From contig JADBKO010000098.1 of the NCBI GenBank assembly GCA_014896355.1, positions 1-36,682 on the forward strand: a stretch of 36,682 nt of DNA, in the 5' to 3' direction. Position numbers and translations under genes: made by a program. This DNA comes from Bacillota bacterium. GTDB lineage: Bacteria > Bacillota > UBA5301 > Bu52. Every line of letters starts with the position of its first letter. Position 1 is the first letter of the stretch. Of this stretch, positions 12,262 to 20,215 are shown piece by piece. The notes beneath the pieces were generated by a model, which did not search any database, was not told where the DNA came from, and was given only the letters and a program-made list of their open reading frames with translations.

Positions 12262-12327
12262 AGATAGGAGGAGCCGCTGGTCTGGGCCGGCAGGGAGCGC
12301 CGGTGGGGCCCGCCGCCCCGCCCGTCT

Positions 12328-12342
12328 CCTGCCCGCGGCAGG
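12328..12342. other. Short hairpin in the trpS-sbcD divergent region
   Basis: CCTGCC and GGCAGG enclose a CGC loop. It sits upstream of both divergent genes with no T-tract, so its role is unclear. Confidence 0.3.
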
Positions 12343-12385
12343 AACCCTTTGCAGCCCGCCGAAGTAAGGGCTGGGGGGAAGGCTC

Positions 12386-13780
12386 TTGCGCGTCCTGCAT
12401 ACCTCTGATTGGCACCTGGGACGGACCCTGGAGGGCAGGCCCCGGCTGGACGAACAGCGGGAAGTCCTGGACGAGATCTGCCGGATTGCCGAAGCCCACG
12501 ATGTCCATCTGGTGCTTGTAGCCGGCGATGTGTTTGACACCTACAATCCGCCGGCTGAGGCGGAAGAGTTGTTTTATCAGGCTTTGGAGCGCTTGAGCGC
12601 CGGTGGCCGCCGGGCCGTGGTGGCCATCGCCGGGAACCATGACAGCCCGGAACGCTTGTGTGCCGCCGGGCCCTTGGCTTTGCGCCATGGCATTTTCCTG
12701 GTGGGCAGGCCGGGCTGGCCGGTGGCAGGCACTGAGGCGGCGCCGGGCGCCGCGGGCGGCGGCACCCCTGGCGCCGGGGGGATCGTTCAAACCGAGCTGG
12801 CGGCGCTGTCCGAAGAGGAGCTCTACGCTCAGCCAGCCATTCCCCGGCGCGGGCCGGCGGGTTCCGGGAAGGCCGCGGACCGCACTCAGCTGGTGGGCCA
12901 GGGGCCGGGCTGGGTTCGCCTGGCCTTGCCGGGCTGTGCCGGTCAAGCCGTGGTGGCGGTGTTGCCGTATCCTTCCGAGGCCCGGCTCAATGAGATGCTC
13001 AGCGGCAGCCTGGAGGAAGCCGAACAGCAAGCAGCCTACGCAGAGCGCATTGCCTTGGCCTGGCAGCAGGCGTGCGCGGCGTTCCGGCCCGACACGGTAA
13101 ACCTGGCCGTTTCTCACCTTTATGTGGCGGGCGGGCGCGAGTCCGACTCGGAACGCCAGATTCAGCTGGGCGGCGCCTACAGCATCCCGGCAGCCGCCCT
13201 GCCCGCAGGCGCCCAATACGTGGCCCTGGGCCATTTGCACCGGCCCCAGGGCGTGCCTGCAGCCAAGGCGCCCTGCCGTTATTCGGGCTCCCCCCTTTGT
13301 TACAGTTTTTCCGAAGCGGATCAGCAAAAGGAAGTCGTTCTGGTGGACGTGGAGCCGGGCCTTCCCGCCCGGGTGCAGCCGCTGCCTTTGCAGTCCGGAA
13401 AGCCCCTCAAGCAATGGTGCGCTGCCAGCCTGGAAGAGGCGCAGGCGTGGTGCAGCCGTCCGGAAAACCAAAGAGCCTGGGTGGATCTGGAGATCGCCGC
13501 CCCCGGGCCCCTTGCTGACGAGGCCGTCAGCGAGTTACGCCGCGCACATCCGGGATTGATCAACATCCGGGTGGTCCGGCCGGAGGCTCCTTTTGCCGAC
13601 CAGGCGCTGCAACCCTCCCAGCTCAGTCTGGCCGAGAATTTCCGGGTCTTCGCCCGCAGGCAGCTGGGCGCGGAACCTGAGCAGGAGCTGGTGGACCTGT
13701 TCCTGGCCCTGGCCCATGAGGTGGAGGCCGGCGGTGGCCAGGAGGGAGAGGAAATGAAAAGGGAGGCGCAGCCTGGATGA
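12386..13780 (+). CDS. sbcD: Exonuclease SbcCD, nuclease subunit SbcD
   Basis: 464 aa from TTG 12386, where MRVLHTSDWHLG starts with the family's conserved N-terminus; a GGGGGGAAGG ribosome site lies just upstream. SbcD (Mre11 family) is the Mn2+-dependent nuclease that with SbcC cleaves hairpins and blocked DNA ends. Metal-binding motifs are all visible: SDWHLG, LVAGDVFDT, AIAGNHDS, VSHLYVAGG and ALGHLHRPQ. A Gly/Ala/Pro-rich insertion of about 60 residues (bases 12715-12900) sits between the GNHDS region and the next conserved strand, making it longer than the usual ~400 aa. The stop codon overlaps the sbcC start (ATGA at 13777-13780), so the two are translationally coupled. Confidence 0.94.
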   Translation: MRVLHTSDWHLGRTLEGRPRLDEQREVLDEICRIAEAHDVHLVLVAGDVFDTYNPPAEAEELFYQALERLSAGGRRAVVAIAGNHDSPERLCAAGPLALRHGIFLVGRPGWPVAGTEAAPGAAGGGTPGAGGIVQTELAALSEEELYAQPAIPRRGPAGSGKAADRTQLVGQGPGWVRLALPGCAGQAVVAVLPYPSEARLNEMLSGSLEEAEQQAAYAERIALAWQQACAAFRPDTVNLAVSHLYVAGGRESDSERQIQLGGAYSIPAAALPAGAQYVALGHLHRPQGVPAAKAPCRYSGSPLCYSFSEADQQKEVVLVDVEPGLPARVQPLPLQSGKPLKQWCAASLEEAQAWCSRPENQRAWVDLEIAAPGPLADEAVSELRRAHPGLINIRVVRPEAPFADQALQPSQLSLAENFRVFARRQLGAEPEQELVDLFLALAHEVEAGGGQEGEEMKREAQPG

Positions 13781-16700
13781 GGCCCATCCTGTTGTCCTTT
13801 GCCGGCATCAACAGCTATCGGGAGAAGCAGACCGTGGATTTCCGGGCCCTGGGCTGCATGGGCCTGTTCGGCGTATTCGGCCCCACCGGCAGCGGCAAAT
13901 CGTCCCTGCTGGATGCCATGACCCTGGCTCTGTTCGGGAAAGTGAACCGCGCCGAGCGCGGGACCCAGGGCATCATCAACCAACGGGAAGAGCAGGCCAG
14001 CGTGTGTTTGCGCTTCGCCCTGGGGGACGCCGTCTACCAGGTGGAGCGGGTATACGAGCGTGACGACAGAGCCGGTGGCCTGGGCGCAGGGGTAAGAGCC
14101 AAAGCCGCCCGCCTGTTGCTTTTGGGCGGGGAGGATGGGCCGGCCGCCCGGGCCCAGGTGCTGGCAGACAAGCCTAGTGAGGTCACAGGCCGGATTCAGA
14201 GCTTACTGGGCATGGGGATGGAAGATTTTTGCCGTGCCGTGGTGTTGCCCCAGGGGCAGTTCGACCAGTTTCTCAAGTTGAGCGGCAGCGAACGGGCCCG
14301 GATGCTGGAGAGCCTCTTCCGCCTGGAGCAGTACGGCGATGCCCTGGCGGAGCGGGTGCGCCAGGAAATCCGCACTTTGCGCAACACCCTGGAAAACGTG
14401 GAGGCGGAAGAGCGCGGCCTGGGGGATTCCTCCGCGGAGGCCGTACGAGCCGCAGAGCAACAGGTGCAACAGGCCCAGGACCGGGCGGCTCAGATGGGCC
14501 AGGTGCGGCAAGTGCTGCACGGTCTGCAGCAGGCAGTGGAGAATTTGCGGGATTTGCAGGTCCGCCGGCTGCAAGTGCAAAACCGGCTGGCGGAGCTGGA
14601 GGCGCAATCTACCGCCATGCAACAGCTGCAGAGGCGGCTGGAGCGGGCTTTGCGGGCGGAGCCCGCACGGGAGCGGCTGGAGGAGCTGAACCAGCGCCTG
14701 GGCCGGTTGGAGGAGGCCACGGCGAGAGCTGCGGAGGCGGAGAAAGCGCGGGAGAAGGCCGAAAGGGCCTGGGAACGCGCGCAGGCCGGGTGGGAAGCGG
14801 CGCGCCGCCGGCAGGAATCCGAGGCGCCGCAGCTGCAGGCCCGGATCGCGGCCTGTGAAGCGGCTGGGAAGGACGAGGAGGAGTGCCTGCGGCTGGTGGC
14901 GCGGCGGGGTAGCCTCCGGCAGGAGCTGGAAGACCGGGAGAAGGAGCGCCAGGAGGCGGCGGAGGCCAGGGCCCGGATAGAGGAGAATCTGCTGGACTTG
15001 CGGCGCCGGCTCCAGGAAAACCAGCAGCAGCGGCTGGCTGCCACCGTGTCCCCTGAGGAGCGCCAGCGCCTGACGGCGGCTGCCCAGGCGCTGGCCGTGC
15101 TGCAGGAGGCCGAGGGGCAGGCCCGCGGCGCCTACGACAGGTGGTCGGAGCGTTGCCGGGTCTTGGCCGACCGGACCCGCCGGCTGACGGCGGCGTTGGG
15201 GCAGGGAGAGCGGCGCGCGCAGTCTGCCGGATGGAAGGCCCGCATGGAATCCTTGCTGGCGGAGATCCAGTCGGTGTTCGCCGGGGTGCAATCGGCGCTG
15301 GGCGGTGTGCCAGCGGCCGGCATCTGCGCCGCCGGGGAGCCGGAGCCCACGGATGTGGGCCGCGTCGCAGAGGCGGTCCGGGTTTTCTGCACCGAGGCGG
15401 TTCAGGGGGCGGAGGACGCTCAGCTACAGGCCGACCGTGCCCGCGACGAGCTGCGCCGCCGCGATCTGGCCGGGCAGCTGGTGAAGACCCTGCAGCCGGG
15501 GCAGCCCTGCCCGGTGTGCGGGGCCCTGGACCATCCTCATCCTGCAGCGCCGGATCGCCATGTCCAGGAGGCTCTGCAGCGGGCGGAACAGGAGTACCGG
15601 CAGGCCTTGGAGCGGCTGCGGGCGGTGCGCAACTGGCAGAGCCTGGTGGAAAAGGAACTGGGGGGCTGGGAGAGCCTGGCCCAGGAAATCCGCGAACAGT
15701 ATGAACCTGCGGTGGCGGAAGCCCGGAAAAAGATGGGCGAGGCCCGGCGCAGGTTGCTGGAGGTTTCCGGCGGGCTGGAGGCCCGGCAGGTGTTGGAGCG
15801 GCAGAGACAGATCGAAGAGGCGGACCGGCAGCTGGAGGCGCTGGAAAAAGAGCGTGCCCGGCTGGAGCAGCTGAGGACGGCGGCGGAGGCGGATCGGCAG
15901 CGCCTCATGGACCAGGGGGCAGAGCTGGAACGCCAGATTGCCCAGCTGGCGGCGGAGCACAAAGCCACGGAGGAGCAGATTGCCACCCTCGCTGCCAAGA
16001 TCGAGGCTGTGGTGGGCAGCCAGAGCCCTGCCGCTCTGCTGGCAGAGCTGCGGCGGCAGGCCGATTCTTTGTCCCAGGCCGTGCGGCAGGCGGAGGCGGA
16101 CCTGGAGCAAGCCCGCCAGGGGAGAGAGCAGGCCCGGATCGCGGCGGAGCAGGCCGCCAGCGGCCGGCAGTCGGCCGCAGCCGAAGTGGCTGGCGCCCGC
16201 TCCCGCCTGGAGCAGGTCCTGGCGCAGGCGGGATTGGAAAGCGCCGACGCCGCCCAGGCGGCCATGCTGGTCGAAGAGGAACGCCAGGACATACAGGCCC
16301 GCCTGGACGGGTACAGGGAGGCTCTGGCCCAGGCCCGCAGTGTTCTTCAGGAACTAGAGCCCCAGGTCCAGCAGGCGGCGGACGCTGCCCGCACCAGCCA
16401 GCAGGCGTTCCAGCGGCTTTGCTCCCAGCTGACCCTTTCTTTGCCTGAGCTTGTGGGCGAGCCTGCGGCTTCCCCCGATCAGGCCGGGCTCTTGGCGAAT
16501 CCCCCGCAGCTGGATCCAGAGGTCCCCGCCGTTGTGACGCAATACTGCGACTGGGCCCGGCGCGCCGCCGCCACAGGGGACAGCCTGTGGGAGCAGGCGT
16601 CCAATGCGCTGGCCGTGGCCCGGGAGCAGCTGAGCGTGCTGCAGCGGAATCATGCGCGCTGGCTGGAGCTGGAGAAACAGCGGTCACAAGCCGGCCGGCG

Positions 16701-17217
16701 CCTACAGCTGGCGGAGCAACTGGAGCGCCTAGTGCGCGGGCGCCAGTTCGTACAATTCCTGGCCGTGGAGCACCTGCGGGACATGGCCGGCGAGGCTTCG
16801 CGCCGCCTGGGCGCTCTGACGGGGCAGCGGTACGCTCTGGAGCTGGATCTGGAGAACGGCCCCGCCTTCGTCATGCGGGATGATTACATGGCGGGCCAGC
16901 GGCGCGCGGTGAGCACGCTGTCCGGAGGGGAAACGTTTCTGGTATCCCTGTCTCTGGCCCTGGCCCTCTCCAGCAAAATCCAGCTGCGCGGGCGCTACCC
17001 TCTCGGCTTCTTCTTTTTGGACGAAGGATTCGGCACCCTGGATCCGGAGAAGCTGAACCTGGTCATGGCCTCCCTGGAGAAGCTGCGGCAGGGCCAGCGC
17101 ATGGTGGGGCTCATCACCCACGTGCCGGAACTGCGCCAGCAGGTGCCCCGCTACCTGGAGGTCCTTCCTGCCCAGGCCGACGGCACCGGCAGCCGGGTGG
17201 AGCTGCGGGCAAACTAG
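13777..17217 (+). CDS. sbcC: Exonuclease SbcCD, ATPase subunit SbcC
   Basis: 1146 aa; SMC/Rad50-like ATPase that drives SbcD. Walker A is FGPTGSGKSSLLDAM near residue 36. Two very long Gln/Glu/Arg-rich coiled-coil arms flank the zinc hook CPVCGALDHPHP near residue 578. The C-terminal lobe has the ABC signature LSGGETFLVSLSLALALSS (near residue 1048) and Walker B FFFLDEGFGTLD, followed by the family ending GLITHVPELRQQVPRYLEV. The length is normal for SbcC. The start ATG overlaps the sbcD stop. The coding sequence is exceptionally GC- and purine-rich, which matches the coiled coils. A hairpin at 17291-17312 follows. Confidence 0.96.
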   Translation: MRPILLSFAGINSYREKQTVDFRALGCMGLFGVFGPTGSGKSSLLDAMTLALFGKVNRAERGTQGIINQREEQASVCLRFALGDAVYQVERVYERDDRAGGLGAGVRAKAARLLLLGGEDGPAARAQVLADKPSEVTGRIQSLLGMGMEDFCRAVVLPQGQFDQFLKLSGSERARMLESLFRLEQYGDALAERVRQEIRTLRNTLENVEAEERGLGDSSAEAVRAAEQQVQQAQDRAAQMGQVRQVLHGLQQAVENLRDLQVRRLQVQNRLAELEAQSTAMQQLQRRLERALRAEPARERLEELNQRLGRLEEATARAAEAEKAREKAERAWERAQAGWEAARRRQESEAPQLQARIAACEAAGKDEEECLRLVARRGSLRQELEDREKERQEAAEARARIEENLLDLRRRLQENQQQRLAATVSPEERQRLTAAAQALAVLQEAEGQARGAYDRWSERCRVLADRTRRLTAALGQGERRAQSAGWKARMESLLAEIQSVFAGVQSALGGVPAAGICAAGEPEPTDVGRVAEAVRVFCTEAVQGAEDAQLQADRARDELRRRDLAGQLVKTLQPGQPCPVCGALDHPHPAAPDRHVQEALQRAEQEYRQALERLRAVRNWQSLVEKELGGWESLAQEIREQYEPAVAEARKKMGEARRRLLEVSGGLEARQVLERQRQIEEADRQLEALEKERARLEQLRTAAEADRQRLMDQGAELERQIAQLAAEHKATEEQIATLAAKIEAVVGSQSPAALLAELRRQADSLSQAVRQAEADLEQARQGREQARIAAEQAASGRQSAAAEVAGARSRLEQVLAQAGLESADAAQAAMLVEEERQDIQARLDGYREALAQARSVLQELEPQVQQAADAARTSQQAFQRLCSQLTLSLPELVGEPAASPDQAGLLANPPQLDPEVPAVVTQYCDWARRAAATGDSLWEQASNALAVAREQLSVLQRNHARWLELEKQRSQAGRRLQLAEQLERLVRGRQFVQFLAVEHLRDMAGEASRRLGALTGQRYALELDLENGPAFVMRDDYMAGQRRAVSTLSGGETFLVSLSLALALSSKIQLRGRYPLGFFFLDEGFGTLDPEKLNLVMASLEKLRQGQRMVGLITHVPELRQQVPRYLEVLPAQADGTGSRVELRAN

Positions 17218-17290
17218 GCGGGCGGGGCTTCCCACGCCGCCGGGCATGGCCTGGGCGATCCGGCCCGGCCCGGCGACCGTCTCGCGGACG

Positions 17291-17312
17291 GAAGGGGGGC
17301 GCCTCCCCCTTC
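17291..17312 (+). terminator. Possible terminator hairpin after sbcC
   Basis: GAAGGGGG and CCCCCTTC form an 8-bp stem with a six-base loop, 74 bases after the sbcC stop. There is no T-tract, so termination is plausible but unproven. Confidence 0.45.
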
Positions 17313-17356
17313 GTTCGCCGGGTCTTGTAAGCCATTACATAACATTTATTTCCCTT

Positions 17357-17385
17357 GCAGGAGTTTCGCCAGGGACGGCGTATTA
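17357..17385 (+). promoter_or_regulatory. Sigma-H-like promoter upstream of the LacI/ribokinase operon
   Basis: GCAGGAGTT (17357-17365) and GGCGTATTA (17377-17385) are spaced by 11 bp. The sigma-H consensus is RnAGGAwww, 11-12 bp, RnnGAATww; each half here has one mismatch. The same architecture and spacing recur upstream of the pilin gene. As a sigma-A promoter it would be poor: TATTAT at 17381 has no well-spaced -35. Confidence 0.45.
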
Positions 17386-17391
17386 TGTCTC

Positions 17392-17405
17392 CAAAAGCGG
17401 TTTCA
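17392..17405. promoter_or_regulatory. Candidate LacI-family operator
   Basis: CAAAAGCGGTTTCA matches the general LacI/cre pattern TGAAANCGNTTTCA in its core and right half. It falls at the expected transcription start of the promoter at 17357-17385. Autoregulation by the LacI-type gene that follows is inferred. Confidence 0.4.
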
Positions 17406-17512
17406 CCCTGCACTCTGTGCCATTGGGGATGCACCGGCTTCTGGCAGGGCCAGGCCCGCTCCGGGGTTGGGGTCCGAGCCAGAGCCGCGCGAGTAAGGGC
17501 GGGTTCCGGTTT

Positions 17513-18574
17513 ATGACGACCATTTATGATGTGGCCCGGCAGGCGGGTGTGTCTGTGGCCACCGTGTCCCGCGTGCTGAACGGAGAGGCCCACGTGGCCC
17601 CGGAGACCCGGCAGAAGGTGCTGCATGTGGTCCAGCAGCTGGGATACCGCCGCAACGGCCTGGCCCGGGGCTTGGCCACGCGGGCCACGCGGCTTTTGGC
17701 GTTCCTGGTCCCCGACATCTCCAACCCTTATTTTCCCGAGGTCGCCCGGGGGGTCGAAGATGCCGCCAATGCCGCCGGATACCACGTCATTCTGTGCAAC
17801 ACCGATGACCGCGCCCGAAAGGAGCAGGAGTACCTGGAGGCGCTGCTGGACCGCAGAATCGACGGGGCGGTCATCATCCCGGTGGCCGAAGGCAGCCGCG
17901 TCCCGAAGCTGTTGAAAGGGACGGGGTTGCCGGCGGTGCTGTTGGACCGGGATATCGATCCGGAACTGGATACGGTCATGGCGGACAACGTGGCCGGCGC
18001 CCGTCAGGCCATGCGTCACCTGCTGGGCTTGGGCCACCGCCGCATCGCCGCCATCACGGGGCCCACCCGGAGTTCCACTGCCCGGGAGCGTCTGGAGGGA
18101 TACCGCCAGGCCTTGGCGGAGCACGAGATCCCCTTTGATCCCGACCTGGTGGTGGAAGGAGATTTCCGGCGACCCAGCGGCTATCAGGGAATGCTGCGGC
18201 TTTTGGACCTGCCCCAGCCGCCCACGGCGGTTTTCGCCGCCAATGACATGATGGCCCTGGGTGCGCTGCACGCGGCGGAGGAGCGGGGTGTCCGCGTTCC
18301 GGAGGATTTGGCGGTGGTGGGATTCGACGACATCGCCCTGGCAGAGGCCACCCGGCCCAAGTTGACCACCGTGGCGCAGCCGAAATACGAAATGGGCCGT
18401 CTGGGTGTGGAGCTTCTGCTCCAGCGCATCCCGGAGGGCGGCCGCCGCGGTCAGGGCCGGCGCCCGCAGCGGCTGGTGTTGGAGTCGCGCCTGGTGGTCC
18501 GGCAGTCCAGCCTCATCGTGCGCAGCCAGCTGGCGCCGGAGCCCGTGCCCGCTGCCAACGGGAAAGGAGTCTGA
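17513..18574 (+). CDS. LacI-family transcriptional regulator, RbsR-like
   Basis: 353 aa from ATG 17513, where MTTIYDVARQAGVSVATVSRVLNG opens with the complete LacI helix-turn-helix. Upstream in-frame codons precede the HTH and are unlikely starts. The hinge region is LATRATRLLAFLVPDISNPYF, followed by a periplasmic-binding-protein-like sensor domain (DGAVIIPVAEG, LGHRRIAAITGP, PTAVFAANDMMALGALHAA, VVGFDDIALAEATRPKLTTV). The adjacent ribokinase and RbsA fragment make ribose or a related pentose the likely effector. A short Gly/Arg/Gln insertion sits near the C-terminus. The gene leads the operon and ends 6 bases before the ribokinase start. It probably represses its own promoter through the site at 17392-17405. 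Confidence 0.93.
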   Translation: MTTIYDVARQAGVSVATVSRVLNGEAHVAPETRQKVLHVVQQLGYRRNGLARGLATRATRLLAFLVPDISNPYFPEVARGVEDAANAAGYHVILCNTDDRARKEQEYLEALLDRRIDGAVIIPVAEGSRVPKLLKGTGLPAVLLDRDIDPELDTVMADNVAGARQAMRHLLGLGHRRIAAITGPTRSSTARERLEGYRQALAEHEIPFDPDLVVEGDFRRPSGYQGMLRLLDLPQPPTAVFAANDMMALGALHAAEERGVRVPEDLAVVGFDDIALAEATRPKLTTVAQPKYEMGRLGVELLLQRIPEGGRRGQGRRPQRLVLESRLVVRQSSLIVRSQLAPEPVPAANGKGV

Positions 18575-18580
18575 GCGGAC

Positions 18581-19639
18581 GTGCCGAACGCGGGAACAAA
18601 CGTCGAAAGAGACGCAACAACAAATCATGCCAGAGGTTCTCAGGCGGCCGCGGGGACCATTCTGATCACCGGCAGCGTCAACATGGATCTGGTGAGCTTC
18701 ACGGACCGCGCCCCTGCCGCCGGCGAAACCGTGCAGGGCCGTGAGTTCCGCACCTTTCCTGGCGGGAAAGGTGGAAATCAGGCCACCGCCGTAGGAAAGT
18801 TGGGCCATCCGGCGCGTTTCGTGGGCTGCGTGGGTGAGGATGCTTTCGGCCAGGAGCTGCGGGATTCCCTGAGGCAGGCCGGGGTCAGCGTGGAGTACTT
18901 GAAAGCGGTTTCGGAGGTCAGCACCGGGGTGGCGGCCATCACAGTGGAGGCCGGCGGCGAGAACCGCATTGTGGTCACCCCCGGGGCCAACGCCCGTGTG
19001 GGCGCCGCCTACGTGGAGGCCTGCGCCCGCGCCGGCGCCTTCGAAGGTTGCACCCACCTGCTTTTGCAGCTGGAGATTCCGCTGGATGGGGTGGAAGCCG
19101 CCGCGCGCCTGGCCCGGCAACGGGGCGCCGTGGTCATTTTGGACCCCGCCCCGGTTCCGCGTGGCGGGCTGCCCCCCTCGTTGTTGGCCAATGCCAGCAT
19201 TCTCACGCCCAATGAAAGCGAGCTGGCCGGTCTTTACGCTCAACTGGAGGGGCGCGCGTTTACAGGTGGGGCTGCAGCCCGGGGACCTGGCGAGCCCGGC
19301 CCCGGCGCCGTGGCGGCCATGGCCAGGCGGCTGCTGCAGGAGGGCGTGGGCCATGTGGTGGTCAAGCTGGGGGCCCGCGGGTGTCTTTTGGTCGACCGGG
19401 ACGGTGAGCAGATGATCCCGGGCTTCACGGTGCAGGCCGTGGATACCACGGGCGCCGGCGACGCCTTCAACGGCGGGCTGGCGGTGGCGCTGGCCAAGGG
19501 GTATGCCCTGCCGGAAGCCTGCCGCATCGCGAACGCTGTGGGGGCCTTGTCCGTCACCGGAGCCGGCGCCCAAGGCGCGCTGCCCCGCTGGGATCAGGTG
19601 GAAGCGCTTACACGAACGGGAGGTAGGGGCGATGCCTGA
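18581..19639 (+). CDS. rbsK: Ribokinase (PfkB family)
   Basis: 352 aa from GTG 18581, with AAAGGAG about 11 bases upstream. It phosphorylates D-ribose (or a close sugar or deoxynucleoside) with ATP. Signatures are ITGSVNMDLVSFTDRAPAAG at the N-terminus, the substrate-binding TFPGGKGGNQATAVGKLG, and the C-terminal PfkB motif VDTTGAGDAFNGGLAVAL with the catalytic Asp. About 25 N-terminal residues precede the usual start of the family fold. A Gly/Pro-rich insertion (bases about 19258-19318) lies within the lid/sheet region. It lies 6 bases after the LacI gene and overlaps by a few bases the ATPase fragment that follows. Confidence 0.94.
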   Translation: MPNAGTNVERDATTNHARGSQAAAGTILITGSVNMDLVSFTDRAPAAGETVQGREFRTFPGGKGGNQATAVGKLGHPARFVGCVGEDAFGQELRDSLRQAGVSVEYLKAVSEVSTGVAAITVEAGGENRIVVTPGANARVGAAYVEACARAGAFEGCTHLLLQLEIPLDGVEAAARLARQRGAVVILDPAPVPRGGLPPSLLANASILTPNESELAGLYAQLEGRAFTGGAAARGPGEPGPGAVAAMARRLLQEGVGHVVVKLGARGCLLVDRDGEQMIPGFTVQAVDTTGAGDAFNGGLAVALAKGYALPEACRIANAVGALSVTGAGAQGALPRWDQVEALTRTGGRGDA

Positions 19640-20189
19640 GAAACGGGGGCCGCTGGACGAGGAACAAGCCCCGCTTCTGGAAGTCCGGGGCGTGACGAAG
19701 CGGTTTCCGGGTGTTCTGGCCCTGGACCAGGTGCGGTTCGACCTGCGCGCCGGGGAGATTCACGCCCTGGTGGGGGAAAACGGCGCCGGCAAGTCCACCC
19801 TGATGAAGATTTTGGCCGGCGCCTATAGGCCGGACGCCGGGCAGATCCTCCTGCAGGGACAACCCGTCGCCCTGACCAGCCCCAGGCAGGCGGCGGATCT
19901 GGGCATCAGCATCATCTATCAGGAGTTCACCCTGCTGCCGGCCCTGAGCGTGGCGGAAAACATTTTCCTGTCCCATCTGCCCGGCCAGGGCCGTTATGGC
20001 TGGCTGAACCGGCGGGAGATGCTGCAGGCCGCCCGCCACCTGCTGGACCGGGTGGGGCTGGACGTGGACCCGGCCGTGCCCGTCCGGCGCCTGCGCGTGG
20101 CCCAGCAACAGTTGGTGGAAGTGGCCAAGGCCTTGTCGCGTCAGGCACGGGTCTTGATCATGGATGAGCCCACTGCGGCCCTGACCTGA
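19632..20189 (+). pseudogene. Truncated RbsA-type sugar ABC ATPase (first half-domain only)
   Basis: 185 aa from ATG 19632 instead of the usual ~500. It begins as a normal ribose/xylose ATPase: LEVRGVTKRFPGVLALDQV, Walker A GENGAGKSTLM, Q-loop IIYQEFTLLP, then RVAQQQLVEVAKALSRQARV in place of a strict LSGGQ. It stops right after Walker B, at MDEPTAALT followed by TGA. If the T at 20187 is skipped, the frame reads on as ALTER, the usual continuation in this family, and then turns to unrelated sequence. So a one-base change and a nearby deletion seem to have removed the rest of rbsA and presumably rbsC and rbsB. Without the second nucleotide-binding domain it is unlikely to work. Confidence 0.85.
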
Positions 20190-20215
20190 GCGGTCGACCA
20201 CAGGGGGGAACGCCA

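Noticed and set aside
17114-19573. An 819-codon minus-strand frame over lacI and rbsK
   Set aside because: The opposite strand encodes two well-recognised proteins, and this frame has shadow composition.
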